A DNA stretch of 64,000 bases, from the NCBI GenBank assembly GCA_963802575.1, contig CAWDJF010000002.1:186001-250000 (forward strand). The letters are read 5' to 3'. Positions 14,629 through 23,635 of this stretch are shown here, in pieces. The position numbers were made by a program, and so were the translations under genes. Positions within the stretch are counted from its first letter, which is position 1. Each line of letters begins with the position of its first letter. This DNA comes from DATFTE01 sp963802575. Its GTDB lineage: Bacteria > Acidobacteriota > Terriglobia > Terriglobales > Acidobacteriaceae. The notes beneath the pieces were generated by a model. It was not told the DNA's origin. It was given only the letters and a program-made list of their open reading frames with translations, and did not search any database.

Positions 14629-15633
14629 CTACTGTGTCCCAAATCCCTTGCCTGGCATGAGGGCCATCACGATGCCGAGCGCGGCCATCACGAGAACGAA
14701 ATAGACCAAGGTTTTCCGGCTTGGTTGCGGTGGCAAGTCTTTCGTGAATGACCGCCAGGCGGCGCCAGCCGCCACCAGGAAGAATACGCTCTCGCCGAGC
14801 ACCAGCCACAATGCCAACGATGCTGTGAGAATTGCGAGGCGCTCCCCCTTGCTCAATGCCGCAGCAGCCTGGCCGCCATCGAGTACCCAGACCGGAATCA
14901 GGTTCAGCACGTTGAGCCAGGCGCCAGCACGTGCTAAAGCCGCCCATATGCCGAGCCCGGTTTTCCACCACAAGATTGCGCACACAACTGAGGCGAGCCA
15001 CCCGGCAACCGGCCCGGCAAGACTGATGGCGGCGCGTGTCTCGAGGGAAACGCCCAGACCCTGCCATCGTACATAGGCTCCCAGACCGGGAAGGAAGATG
15101 GGCATGTCGGCCGGCAGGCCACGGCGTTCAATGTCAATGAAATGTCCCATTTCGTGGATGAGAATCAGGACGGCAAAACCCACTCCGAACCTCGCTCCGT
15201 AGATGCCCCAATAGACGCCCATGAAGGCCGCCAAGCTGAGCAGGAAATTCAGTTTGAAGATGACGAGCAGAGCTTTGCTCTTGGCGAGCAGAACGGCGAT
15301 GGGGGCGAGGGGGCCGAAGCGCTTGGCCCAGGGATGCTGGGGCTCCGGCGGCCGCTCTGTCGCATCGGCGCGGAGATCGAGGTGGAGAGCATGGTCGCGA
15401 ATCCAAGCCGCCTGCTTGGATGCTGGAGGCAGAAGGGGCAGCGCGGTCAACCAACGCTGCTGAGCCTGTCGTAGTTCTCCTTTGGCCTCGAGAGTCTTCG
15501 CTTCGGCGGAGATGCGCTCCAGTTCATCGGCGTGCACCAGGGCGTGGCAGCGGTTGCACTCGACCGCACTGGGCGCAAGCTCGCTCAAGCAGCGTTTGCA
15601 GTTTCTGATCAGGTCGGGAGTGATTGTAGACAC
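14629..15633 (-). CDS. Site-2 protease family (M50) membrane metalloprotease with zinc ribbon
   Basis: Residues 12-29 carry two CxxC pairs (CKRC, CNRC), a zinc ribbon. After a soluble stretch, hydrophobic segments hold HEMGH at 160-164 and LNLIPVWVLDGG (about 243-254), the two parts of an M50 active site that cuts peptide bonds within the membrane. All metal ligands are intact. Targets of site-2 proteases are often anti-sigma factors or signal peptides; none is suggested here. It follows a small zinc-ribbon membrane protein gene by 12 bases on the same strand, so the two probably form an operon. Confidence 0.88.
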   Translation of the reverse strand: MSTITPDLIRNCKRCLSELAPSAVECNRCHALVHADELERISAEAKTLEAKGELRQAQQRWLTALPLLPPASKQAAWIRDHALHLDLRADATERPPEPQHPWAKRFGPLAPIAVLLAKSKALLVIFKLNFLLSLAAFMGVYWGIYGARFGVGFAVLILIHEMGHFIDIERRGLPADMPIFLPGLGAYVRWQGLGVSLETRAAISLAGPVAGWLASVVCAILWWKTGLGIWAALARAGAWLNVLNLIPVWVLDGGQAAAALSKGERLAILTASLALWLVLGESVFFLVAAGAAWRSFTKDLPPQPSRKTLVYFVLVMAALGIVMALMPGKGFGTQ

Positions 15634-15645
15634 AGGATTCCGGGC

Positions 15646-16377
15646 TCAGTTCGAGGACGGTGCAGCGTTCTGAAAGGGGCCGGAGACTTCGATCGCTGGG
15701 CGTCCGGCCGTGAGCTTCCAGGCAATTCGCATTCCTACAAAGAGAATGACGAGACCGATTAGGCCATGTAGCGGATCTGCCATGAGATCCATAAATGGAG
15801 AAGCGAGTCCTAGAAACAGGAGATAAGCGAGGGCAGCGCCGAAGCTGACTTTCTTAGCGGGTGCTTCGGCGGCGGGTTGGGCCTCGCCGGGCTGCGCCTG
15901 GCTTACTTGCGTCGTAGGATGAGATTTTTTCTCTTTGGAAAATTGCGCAATGGCCATAGGGATGGCAGCGATGGAAACTGCCGCGTAAGTGAGAAGGACA
16001 GCGGTGATCTGGTAGCGGCGCCCACCGATCCCGTTGGAGCCTTTCATCATAGCCTTGCCGACGAGGTATCCGACGGCGAGAGAGAGATAGCCGATGACTA
16101 GGCCGGTCATGATGCCGAATGCGGCGTAGAGAATCATGCCTAGCAGCGCTGCGCCGATACCGAAGGCGAACGCCCTCGCATAGGCGGAGTGCTTGTCTTT
16201 CGGAGTGCTGCGTGCCCATTGATCGGCACAACTCGCGCACGCCATCGCATCGTTGACGCGGTAATACTGGGTGGCTACTGGCTGGTTACAGAATTTGCAG
16301 TGATCGGTGGCGGAGAGTCCATTGTATTCAGCCGTGCCGAATTGCGGCGTTGCTGCCGGGGGGCCAAGGTCTGACAT
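15646..16377 (-). CDS. Zinc-ribbon membrane protein of unknown function
   Basis: I chose the ATG at 16377 (MSDLGPPAATP); longer starts reach into non-coding DNA. An N-terminal CKFC...CASC pair (about residues 23-46) forms a zinc ribbon. Four or so hydrophobic helices follow, including FGIGAALLGMILYAAFGIM and YQITAVLLTYAAVSIAAI, and two more near the C terminus after a Gln/Ala-rich linker. The layout, zinc ribbon plus membrane domain, parallels the M50 protease directly downstream, which suggests a partner or substrate. No family name is recognised. Confidence 0.75.
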   Translation of the reverse strand: MSDLGPPAATPQFGTAEYNGLSATDHCKFCNQPVATQYYRVNDAMACASCADQWARSTPKDKHSAYARAFAFGIGAALLGMILYAAFGIMTGLVIGYLSLAVGYLVGKAMMKGSNGIGGRRYQITAVLLTYAAVSIAAIPMAIAQFSKEKKSHPTTQVSQAQPGEAQPAAEAPAKKVSFGAALAYLLFLGLASPFMDLMADPLHGLIGLVILFVGMRIAWKLTAGRPAIEVSGPFQNAAPSSN

Positions 16378-16469
16378 GGCGCGAAACGATAGCACGCCGG
16401 CTGGCATTGGAAAAGAGGAAAGTAGGATACGGAGACGTACGGCTCTAGTAAGTCGAGTTAGGGAAATGA

Positions 16470-16529
16470 AACACCCCACTTATTCACGAATATTCACGAA
16501 GAGATTCGATCGCGAATGAGTGAGGTGTT
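16470..16529 (-). terminator. Candidate terminator after the triple-repeat gene
   Basis: AACACCCCACT (16470-16480) and AGTGAGGTGTT (16519-16529) pair with one wobble, and the reverse strand continues into TTTCATTTC. An inner duplication of TATTCACGAA lies in the loop. It is downstream of the gene ending at 16550. Confidence 0.4.
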
Positions 16530-16549
16530 GATTAGGCCGAGGATCGTGC

Positions 16550-17479
16550 CTACATTCCGGGCGGCTTGATGAGACCGGGCCAGCTGCCGCTGCTCCAACC
16601 AGTGAACTGGGCGCCGTCGACGGTGCTTCCTTCGCGATACTCGAAGGTGCGATTTCCACCGCGGGAGTCGCGGGCGAAAATCCGCAGTGTCTTTACCGTG
16701 CCCGGCGCAGGATCTACTCCGAAGGTATCGTTGCCCATACGGAAGGTGCGGTTGGAAGCTGCGAGTTTCTGCAAGCGCTGGGTGACATCGACCCATTGCT
16801 TGCCGGCTCCGTAGTCGGCGCGAGTGATCTGGTATTGCTGCGACGGACCGGGTCCCCAATGGCCGCCGCTCCAGCCAGTGAATAGCGCACCGTCAACCAG
16901 GCTGCCTTCGCGATAGTCGAAGGTGCGGCTTACGCCGCGCGTGCTGCGGGCAAAGATGCGTAAGGTCTTCACGGTGCCGGGCGCCGGATCGACGCCGAAG
17001 GTGTCGTTGCCCATTTTGAACGTCTGATTGGAAGCGGCGATCCGCTGCAGCTTCTGAGTGACATCGACGCGTTGATTGCCGGCTCCGTAATCAGCACGAA
17101 GAATTTGATATTGCTCGCTGGGGTTGGGTCGTCCAGGACCCCAATTGCCGCCGCTCCATCCGGTAAACTGCGCGCCATCGACCGTACTTCCCTCACGATA
17201 TTCGAACGTACGGTTTCCGCCCTTCGGGTCGCGCGCGTAAATGCGCAGAGTTTTCACCTGGCCGGGCGCGGGATCGACGCCGAAGGTGCTGTTGCCCATG
17301 CGGAACTGAGTATTCGCAGCGGCGATCTGCTGCAGCTTCTGAGTGACATCGACGCGTTGATTGCCGGCTCCGTAATCAGCACGAAGAATTTGATATTGCT
17401 GCGCGACAGCAACCGAGCTGAGGGTTAGTGCGCAGGCTGTGAGCAGAAGAGCTGTTTTCAGGGTCTGCTGAAATCGCAT
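16550..17479 (-). CDS. Secreted protein with three tandem ~90-residue repeats (DUF3395-like)
   Basis: The ATG at 17479 follows a GGAGG site; the signal peptide is RFQQTLKTALLLTACALTL and ends at VAVAQQ. Three near-identical units follow. Each runs YQILRADYGAG...VDVTQKLQ, an Asn-rich MGNDTFGVDPAPG, VKTLRIFAR, then RTFEYREGS and FTGWSGG...W. The word order (VDVT, FGxDPAPG, KTLR) resembles the DUF3395 domain found at the C terminus of some DnaJ-like proteins; that link is moderate. The units differ at few positions, pointing to recent internal duplication. No catalytic residues are evident. It is probably periplasmic or extracellular. Confidence 0.75.
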   Translation of the reverse strand: MRFQQTLKTALLLTACALTLSSVAVAQQYQILRADYGAGNQRVDVTQKLQQIAAANTQFRMGNSTFGVDPAPGQVKTLRIYARDPKGGNRTFEYREGSTVDGAQFTGWSGGNWGPGRPNPSEQYQILRADYGAGNQRVDVTQKLQRIAASNQTFKMGNDTFGVDPAPGTVKTLRIFARSTRGVSRTFDYREGSLVDGALFTGWSGGHWGPGPSQQYQITRADYGAGKQWVDVTQRLQKLAASNRTFRMGNDTFGVDPAPGTVKTLRIFARDSRGGNRTFEYREGSTVDGAQFTGWSSGSWPGLIKPPGM

Positions 17480-17604
17480 AAGAACCTCCAGGACTGGGAC
17501 TTCCTCCGACCATGGCCCCAAATTGAGGGCGAATTCTACATCTGCGGGTCAAGAAAGCGGTATAGGGGAAAACCCTATGTGAGCAGGAACCCTGGAACCT
17601 ATCC

Positions 17605-17642
17605 GGGAAAGAAGAAACCCTTCCGGGGGAAGCCGGAAGGGT
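17605..17642 (-). terminator. Intrinsic terminator of the cold-shock gene
   Basis: On the reverse strand ACCCTTCCGG (17642-17633) pairs perfectly with CCGGAAGGGT (17626-17617) around a six-base loop and is followed by TTTCTTCTTTCC. It starts 25 bases after the stop codon. Confidence 0.75.
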
Positions 17643-17666
17643 CAGGAGATGTAGCAATCCGGCGGC

Positions 17667-17870
17667 TTAAACGCGGACGACGTTGCCCGCCTGGAAGCCC
17701 TTGGGGCCTTTCAACAGATCAAACTCCACGGTCTCGCCTTCGTTAAGTGTGCGATACCCGTTCTCTTGAATCGCGGAGAAATGTACGAAGACATCCTCCC
17801 CGGTGGAGCGCTGGATAAATCCATACCCTTTAGCCCCGTTGAACCACTTCACTGTGCCCTTCTCTCTCAC
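17667..17870 (-). CDS. Cold-shock domain protein
   Basis: The 67-residue protein is a single OB-fold cold-shock domain with both RNA-binding motifs: KWFNGAKGYGFI (RNP1) and DVFVHFSAI (RNP2). Such proteins bind single-stranded RNA or DNA and melt mRNA structure in the cytoplasm. The start is a GTG at 17870, placed by the family N terminus and by AAAGGAG six bases upstream. The upstream leader is long and structured, as is common for cold-inducible csp genes. Confidence 0.95.
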   Translation of the reverse strand: MREKGTVKWFNGAKGYGFIQRSTGEDVFVHFSAIQENGYRTLNEGETVEFDLLKGPKGFQAGNVVRV

Positions 17871-18310
17871 AAAGTACTCCTTTCGCTACTTCTTATTTGA
17901 ACTTCTTCCGCTGCCCCGTGCGAAGCCCTAGAAGTGGTGCGTCCCCCTCAAGAGGAGCGGAAGCCCTGCATGGCGCATCTGGTTGGGGAAGAAACCGTGC
18001 CTTAACGCGAAAGGCTCCTGAGCTGTGCGCGGTAGAGAAAGTAAGGCGCAAAGCTCAGGAGCCTGTCAACGTGACCCGTGTTTCGACTGCCATCCAGCAA
18101 AACATCAACCTGCTTTTGAACTCACCGAAAGTGATTTTCCTCCGGCGAGCACCAGATAATATGCACTTATGAGGATTCTGGCAAGTAGAGAAATTGGGCT
18201 GCAAGCTTCCTAGAGTCATAGGTTTGCGTTACCTAGGGGCTGGCGGAAGGTACTATCGTTTGCCTAGCGGTACAGTGGTTAAACCGATTTAACTGCAACC
18301 TTTTGATAAC
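17871..18310. other. Non-coding gap: csp leader and divergent upstream region
   Basis: No gene is evident in these 440 bases. They hold the csp ribosome site, a perfect 12-base inverted repeat (18013-18024 and 18052-18063) and a perfect TTGACA on the reverse strand. The part next to yihY shows nothing further I recognise. Confidence 0.5.
18013..18069 (-). promoter_or_regulatory. Perfect palindrome next to a TTGACA box in the csp leader
   Basis: AGCTCAGGAGCC and its complement GGCTCCTGAGCT (12 bases each) flank 27 bases. On the reverse strand TTGACA (18069-18064) abuts one arm. No good -10 lies at 17 bases; TACTTT occurs at 20. The arms could be an operator or an mRNA hairpin. Confidence 0.4.
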
Positions 18311-19210
18311 ATGACAGAAAACCACATGCATGACCAAAAGTCAGCAATTGTGACTGAGCCCACGGGAGCGCCGCGTCGGTTCGCTCGCCATTCGCGCGCG
18401 GGGGTTTACTCGGGGTTGGTTTTTTCCACAGTTCGGTATTTGTTGCGGACCGAGGTTCATACCTTTGCTTTCTCGGTGGCGGCCAACGCCCTGCTCTCTT
18501 TCTTTCCGTTTGTGCTGCTGATGATGATGCTGATCCGGAGAGTATTTCATTCTCCGGTGATGTACGACGTGGTGGTGCAGTTGCTGCGTGACTACCTTCC
18601 TGCCGGGCAAGATTTTGTGATTCGCAACTTGAACGCACTGGTGCAGGCGAGGCACCGTGCGCAAGTCGTGTCGCTACTGATTTTGCTGGTGACCTCGACT
18701 GGCGTTTTCATGCCGCTGGAAGTAGCGCTGAACCGCATCTGGCGTTTTCCGAATAACCGGTCTTACCTGGGGAATCAGCTGATCTCTTTGGGATTGGCAT
18801 TTGCCTGTGGAGTGCTGGCGCTTTTGTCAGTGGCGATGACAGCGGGAAATGTGGCTTTGCTGACAACCGTGATGTTGGGACACGGAGTCTTCTTCGTGCG
18901 GTTCGTGGGATTTCTGGTGATGAAAGTTTTCGCCGTGGCCGCGAGCATCGCGATTTTCTTTTTGATCTATTGGCTGCTGCCGAACGGGAAGGTTCCGGCG
19001 CGCGCGGTCATGCCAACGGCGGTGATCATGGGATTGCTGTCGGAGACGATGAAGTACTGCTACATCCTGGCGCTTCCGCGGCTGAACTTTCAGGAAGTGT
19101 ATGGTCCGTTTGCATTGTCGGTGAGTTTGATGTTCTGGGCATTCCTGTCGGGATTGTTGTTATTGACGGGAGCGCATTTGTCGGCAGAGTTGCAGCGGCG
19201 CGAGTTTTAG
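18311..19210 (+). CDS. YihY/BrkB-family inner membrane protein
   Basis: The 299-residue protein has a cytoplasmic N terminus and about six membrane helices, with the family features FAFSVAANALLSFFPFVLLM near residue 50 (usually A-ASLAYYTLLSLFP in relatives), SSTGVF-like TSTGVFMPLEVALNRIW near 135 and the C-terminal YGPFALSVSLMFWAFLSGLLLL. These proteins were once called ribonuclease BN or BrkB; the molecular role is unsettled, and a transporter or flippase-like function is proposed. It stands alone between the csp leader and a secreted protein gene. Confidence 0.85.
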   Translation: MTENHMHDQKSAIVTEPTGAPRRFARHSRAGVYSGLVFSTVRYLLRTEVHTFAFSVAANALLSFFPFVLLMMMLIRRVFHSPVMYDVVVQLLRDYLPAGQDFVIRNLNALVQARHRAQVVSLLILLVTSTGVFMPLEVALNRIWRFPNNRSYLGNQLISLGLAFACGVLALLSVAMTAGNVALLTTVMLGHGVFFVRFVGFLVMKVFAVAASIAIFFLIYWLLPNGKVPARAVMPTAVIMGLLSETMKYCYILALPRLNFQEVYGPFALSVSLMFWAFLSGLLLLTGAHLSAELQRREF

Positions 19211-19245
19211 GTTTTTTCACACCCAAATACTTTTGGGCCACCGTG

Positions 19246-19262
19246 GCCGGCGGGACGCCGGC
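19246..19262. repeat. Hairpin GCCGGC...GCCGGC
   Basis: Six-base arms (19246-19251, 19257-19262) around GGGAC lie in the short gap after yihY. The surrounding words (ACTTTTGGG twice, near 19229 and 19304) are also repeated. Function is unknown. Confidence 0.35.
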
Positions 19263-19368
19263 GCTACTTTTGGTCACGTAGCCGAGTGATGCCCGGCACA
19301 GTACTTTTGGGATTCGGCTTTTAGGATGTTGCCCTACCCGTTAGCGGCTGGCCTCCTGTGAGGCTTGC

Positions 19369-19884
19369 ATGCATTTCTCATTGTCCCGGTTTCTTCTGGT
19401 TCTGTGTCTTTCATCTTTTCTCGCCCACGCGCAGGCGGCGGCAGAACCTTCCTTGCACCAGATGGCGGCTGCGGCTGGCTACATCTTTGCCGGAACGGTC
19501 ACTGCTGTCGAGAGGGTGCCGGCGATCCATTCCAATGAAATAGAGACGATTCGCGTCACCTTTCGCGTCGATGAAGGCGTTCGCGGCGTGCGGTCGCGGC
19601 AGACGCTTACGATTCGAGAGTGGGCAGGACTCTGGAACGCGGGCGAGCATTATCGTCAGGGCGAGCACGTGGTGTTGATGCTCTATCCGCCGAGCCACCT
19701 GGGATTAACGAGTCCTGTGGGTGGAGCGCTGGGCAAGTTCGCTGTCGACCGCGACGGCAACCTTGCGACGCAACCAACAGAAACGCTGGTGCACGATCCA
19801 GTCGTCGGGCCGTGGTTGCGCGGCAGAAATCATGTCAGTGGACGCGACTTCGCCCGCGTGCTGCGACGCGTGGCCAAGGAGTAA
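19369..19884 (+). CDS. Secreted protein of unknown function
   Basis: A signal peptide (MHFSLSRFLLVLCLSSFLAHAQA) precedes about 145 residues. The body begins with LHQMAAAAGYIFAGTVTAVERV and has beta-strand-like alternation through TIRVTFRVDEGVRGV and a conserved-looking REWAGLW...YRQGEHVVLMLYP block. This pattern resembles small secreted OB-like proteins of Acidobacteria that I cannot name. It ends three bases before the next gene, so the two are likely co-transcribed. Confidence 0.7.
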   Translation: MHFSLSRFLLVLCLSSFLAHAQAAAEPSLHQMAAAAGYIFAGTVTAVERVPAIHSNEIETIRVTFRVDEGVRGVRSRQTLTIREWAGLWNAGEHYRQGEHVVLMLYPPSHLGLTSPVGGALGKFAVDRDGNLATQPTETLVHDPVVGPWLRGRNHVSGRDFARVLRRVAKE

Positions 19885-19887
19885 GCC

Positions 19888-22800
19888 ATGGCAGAACACT
19901 TTCACTTTCATCAGGTAACCAGGCAAGAGCCAGTTCGGCCGAGGGTGGTGGAGTTTCACGATCCGCACCGTCCGCCCAAGGCAGTGCGGCTGTTCTGGCC
20001 AGTGTTCTATACGGTGCTTCTGATTGTGTTGTTGCTTTTCTTTTTTGTGCGTATGGCGCGGGGGAGTGGTCCGGCCTACGTTGCGGGCATGAGCTATTTC
20101 GATCCGTCGGTGAAGGGGCAGCCGCTGGTTTGGGCGGGGGGGACGATCAGCTACTACACCGATCCGGGCGACTTGAGTCCGCTGCTGCCGCACGCGGCCG
20201 CCGACGCATTTGTGGCGGACGCGTTCAGCCGCTGGACTCTGATTTCCACCGCCGCCGTTGCCGCGGGCGAGGGAGGACAACTCGCCGAAGACGTCAACGG
20301 TAGCAATGTGATTGTGAATCCCGACGGCACCATCACCATGCCGGCGGATATTCTTCCGACCGCGACCACGAAGCCGCTGGGAATTGTCTATGACAGTGAC
20401 GGATCGGTGACCAGCGCGCTATTGGGATCAGGCGCGGGCGGCGCGGCGCTCTGCTTCAGCAACGCGGTCTCTGGCGGAGTCGACAACCTTGGGCACTAAC
20501 GCGCAGTTTCTTCATGCCCTGGTGCTGATCAATGGCAATTGTGCGCAAACGTCGGCTCAGTTGCCTGACGTGAAGTACCGAGTGGTGCGCGTGTTGGGCC
20601 GGGTACTAGGGCTCGACTGGTCGCAAGTGAATGTCAATGTCGTCACCTGGAAGCCCCTGCCGACGGCGGACGACCTGGCGGGATTTCCGGTGATGCATGA
20701 ATCCGACCACGCAAGCTGCGTGCCGATTTCAATCTGCTATCCCAATGCCGATGTGCCGAAGATGGATGATCAGGCAGCGCTTTCGCGCCTGTATCCCGTG
20801 ACCAGCCAGAACATCGGGAATTTTTCCGGCAAGCAGCTCTTCTCGCAGAACAGCGTACGCATTCATGGCAGCGTTCATTTCGTCGACGGCGGCGTAGCGG
20901 GGCAACCGATGCAAGGCGTGAATGTGATAGCGCGGTGGATCGATCCCTCGACTGGGCAACCGTCTCACGCTTATAGCGCGGCGGCGGTTTCCGGTTTTCT
21001 CTTCCACGGTTATGCCGGGAATCCGATCAACGGAAACGTCGACGCCACCGGTCAACCTTTCGACCAGTTTGGCTCGGATGATGCGATGTCGGAAGGCTTC
21101 TACGATCTCGCGGGATTGCAGATTCCGAACGGCGGAAACAGTGCGCAATATCAACTCACGGTAGAAGCGCTCGACCCATTATGGTCGCAGACGATCAGAC
21201 CCTACGGGCCGGGGCAAGTGCAGCCTTCGGGTGCGGCGCAGCCGATCACGCTGACGGTGAGCCTGGGCGGCGATACGCAGCAGGACATCCTGATGCAAGG
21301 GAGCGCGCCTCCCATTGCAGACACATTTGATCCTGCGACGTACGACGCCCCCGCGCCCGTACCCAAGTCCGGAGAATGGGTCGGAACGATCAGCGGATAT
21401 GGCGAGTCAGACTATTTTCAATTCACTGGACAGGTGAACCGGTCATTGTCCGTGGAAGTAACAGCACTCGATGACACCGGCGTGGCGTCGGGGGAAAAGG
21501 TGCTGCCTGTAATCGGCATGTGGGCGCTGGCGGATCCCCCGGGTACGCTGCCACCTGCCGCCACCCCTGCGGCATTTCTCAATCCGCTCAGCATGCTCGG
21601 CATGTCTCAGCTGAATGTGAATTTGTTGCAGAGCACGCAGTTCCGCGTGGGCATCTCTGATTTCCGCGGCGACGGGCGGCCCGACTATCGCTATCGCGCG
21701 CGGCTCTTTTATGGCGACAGCGTGATTCCAGCGCGGGCCAGCGTGCGCGGGGGAACGGCCCTGATGGTTCAGGGGTACGGATTCCATCCGGGGAGCACGG
21801 TCCAGGCGGGGACGGCAATGGCCGCAGTCATGTCGACGTATCCCAACCAGATCATGCTGGCGGCGCCGGCAGTAACCGACGGCATTCAAGATGTGACTTT
21901 GAAGGACCCAGCCACGGGAGCGACTTCGATTTTGACTGGTGCTCTGACGTATGGCGCGGCGCCAACGGACACGATCAAGCTGATCGCGGGAGCGAATCCC
22001 GCCACGCCGGTGGGAGGGCAGGGCATCAATCCCATTCGCGTGAGAGTTCTGGCGGCCGATGGAGTAACTCCGGTGGGGGGAGCCAGCGTGCAGTTTAGTG
22101 CGATCCCTTCTGCGGGATTCGACATCTGCAGCGGGGGCGGAAGTTGCACCGTACTTTCGGATGACAGCGGAGACGTGTCAGCATTCGTGACAGTGCTGAG
22201 CACCGGGAGCACGGCGATTACGGCGAAGCTAGCTCCCGCGTCATATTCGACGCCGCAGCAGGTGCAGACCACGATTCAGGGGAGCGAATCGGCGCTCGAT
22301 TTGGCGATGGTGTTGCCTTATCAATACATCGCGCAGGGAGCGACTGTGGACATCCCGCTCTCGGTGCGGGTGTTATCGAATGGCACGCCGGTGACGGGAA
22401 AGAGCGTGAAATTCACGATCGTGTCGGGAACAGGCACACTGACTGCGGCAACGGTGGCAAGCGACACGAACGGATTCGCTTCCACCACGTTGCACGTTAC
22501 TGCGATTGCGAATGCTGTACAGGTGACGGCGTGCGCGGAGCCGGGGGACGCTCCATGCCAGACTTTTTATGGCACGGTGACTCCTGTCTCTCAATTGAAA
22601 CTAGCTCCGGTCGGTGGCAGCACGCAGGTGGTGAACGCGGGGCAGGCGTTCGCACCAGTGGTGGTGCAGGTGACGGACTCGGCCGCGCCTCCGAACAATG
22701 TGGTGGGGGCAAGCGTGGTGTTTCGGTCCATGGTCATGCGCGTGGACGATGATGCCACGATCGAGCAGACTGGGGAAACGATCATCACTTCGCTACCGAT

Positions 22801-23020
22801 GCCCGTGATTCTTTCTTCGTCGCAGAATACAGTGGCGTCGGGCAGCAATGGCCTGGCGAGTCTGCAATATTCTCTTCAGTTCTCCGCGGAAGTGGAGGGG
22901 ACGGCGAACGTGGGGACAAGTTCGCTGCCGTTTGAATTGGAGGCGATGGGGAAGGTGTCGGGAGGATATCGGGGGAAGGCGCGGATACGCCGCGCCGCTG
23001 GGCCGCGAACGGACGAGTGA
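19888..23020 (+). CDS. Large IPT/Ig-like secreted protein with matrixin-like N terminus, frameshifted near 20490
   Basis: Two overlapping frames make one protein. The first (19888-20499) has a membrane anchor (about residues 30-55) and an N-terminal domain ending SGGVDNLGH. The second resumes at about 20489 as LGTNAQFLHALVLINGNC. Removing one G from the GGG near 20491 would join them, giving about 1,040 residues. The early part resembles a matrixin-like protease, with the terminal QAALSRLYP, but where HExxH is expected it reads VLGRVLGLDWS, lacking the histidines. An IPT/TIG-like domain (RGGTALMVQGYGFHPGS) and invasin-type Ig-like domains (VPVGGASVQF-like, GKSVKFTIVSGTGTL) follow. A surface-exposed adhesin-like role is inferred. 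Confidence 0.65.
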
Positions 23021-23052
23021 ACGGAGGCTTGTGTCGAATCTCTCTCCTTACT

Positions 23053-23148
23053 GACGTCATCCCGAGCGGAGCGAGGGATCTGGCGCGGATCATACGTTCC
23101 CTGCACTGCACGCCAGATCCTTCGCCCTTCCGGGCTTAGGATGACGTC
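23053..23148. repeat. 96-base palindromic repeat, copy left of the GIY-YIG gene
   Basis: It begins GACGTCATCCCGAGCGGAG and ends GGGCTTAGGATGACGTC, so the ends are inverted copies. Inside, GGGATCTGGCG faces CGCCAGATCC, giving a long imperfect hairpin of roughly 30-base arms. It is in the same orientation as the copies at 23521 and 27015. Confidence 0.8.
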
Positions 23149-23168
23149 TTAGATGGAAGAGGGTTTAC

Positions 23169-23522
23169 ATGCGGACACCAAAGCACTTCTACGTCTACAT
23201 CATGACGAATGGACCGCGTTCTCACGTTCTCTACATAGGCATGACGGCTTATCTTCCTCGGCGAGTCTTTCAACACAAACACAAGCTTATTCCCGGGTTC
23301 ACCAGCCGTTACAACATTACGCGGTTGGTTTACTGGCAGATGTTTCCGTATCCGGGAGATGCCATTGCTCGCGAAAGAGAAATTAAGGGATGGCGAAGGA
23401 GTAAGAAAATTGCTCTGATTGAATCAATGAATCCACACTGGCATGATCTGGCCGAAGAATGGGAAGACGTGTATAAGCCGGTCGACCGGACGCCTGTTAC
23501 GATTCTGTCCCGCTCACACTGA
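23169..23522 (+). CDS. Small GIY-YIG nuclease
   Basis: The 117-residue protein is a single GIY-YIG endonuclease domain: YVYIMTN (residues 8-14), LYIGMT, the RVFQHKHK arginine-containing helix, GFTSRYNITRLVYW, and REREIKGWRRSKKIALI with the metal-binding glutamate; NPHWHDL closes the fold. All expected active residues are present. Free-standing proteins of this size are widespread but their role is uncertain. The gene lies between two copies of a 96-98-base palindromic repeat, and its TGA stop codon is the first three bases of the right copy. That arrangement suggests the gene and the repeats belong to one unit. Confidence 0.9.
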   Translation: MRTPKHFYVYIMTNGPRSHVLYIGMTAYLPRRVFQHKHKLIPGFTSRYNITRLVYWQMFPYPGDAIAREREIKGWRRSKKIALIESMNPHWHDLAEEWEDVYKPVDRTPVTILSRSH

Positions 23523-23618
23523 CGTCATCCCGAAGCGAAGCGAGGGATCTGGCGTGGGCTACGACGTTCCCGGCCCTGCACGCCAGATCCTTCGCCCTCT
23601 CGGGCTCAGGATGACGTC
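23521..23618. repeat. 98-base palindromic repeat, copy right of the GIY-YIG gene
   Basis: Same ends and inner words as the left copy: GACGTCATCC...GATCTGGCG and CGCCAGATCCTTCG...GGATGACGTC. It differs mainly in the loop and by one inserted base (CGAAGCGAAG). Confidence 0.8.
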
Positions 23619-23635
23619 TTCAAAAAGGTGAGTTT

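Noticed and set aside
16479..16505. TTATTCACG words as DnaA boxes and a replication origin
   Set aside because: Only two imperfect copies, no AT-rich unwinding region, no dnaA or other origin genes nearby.
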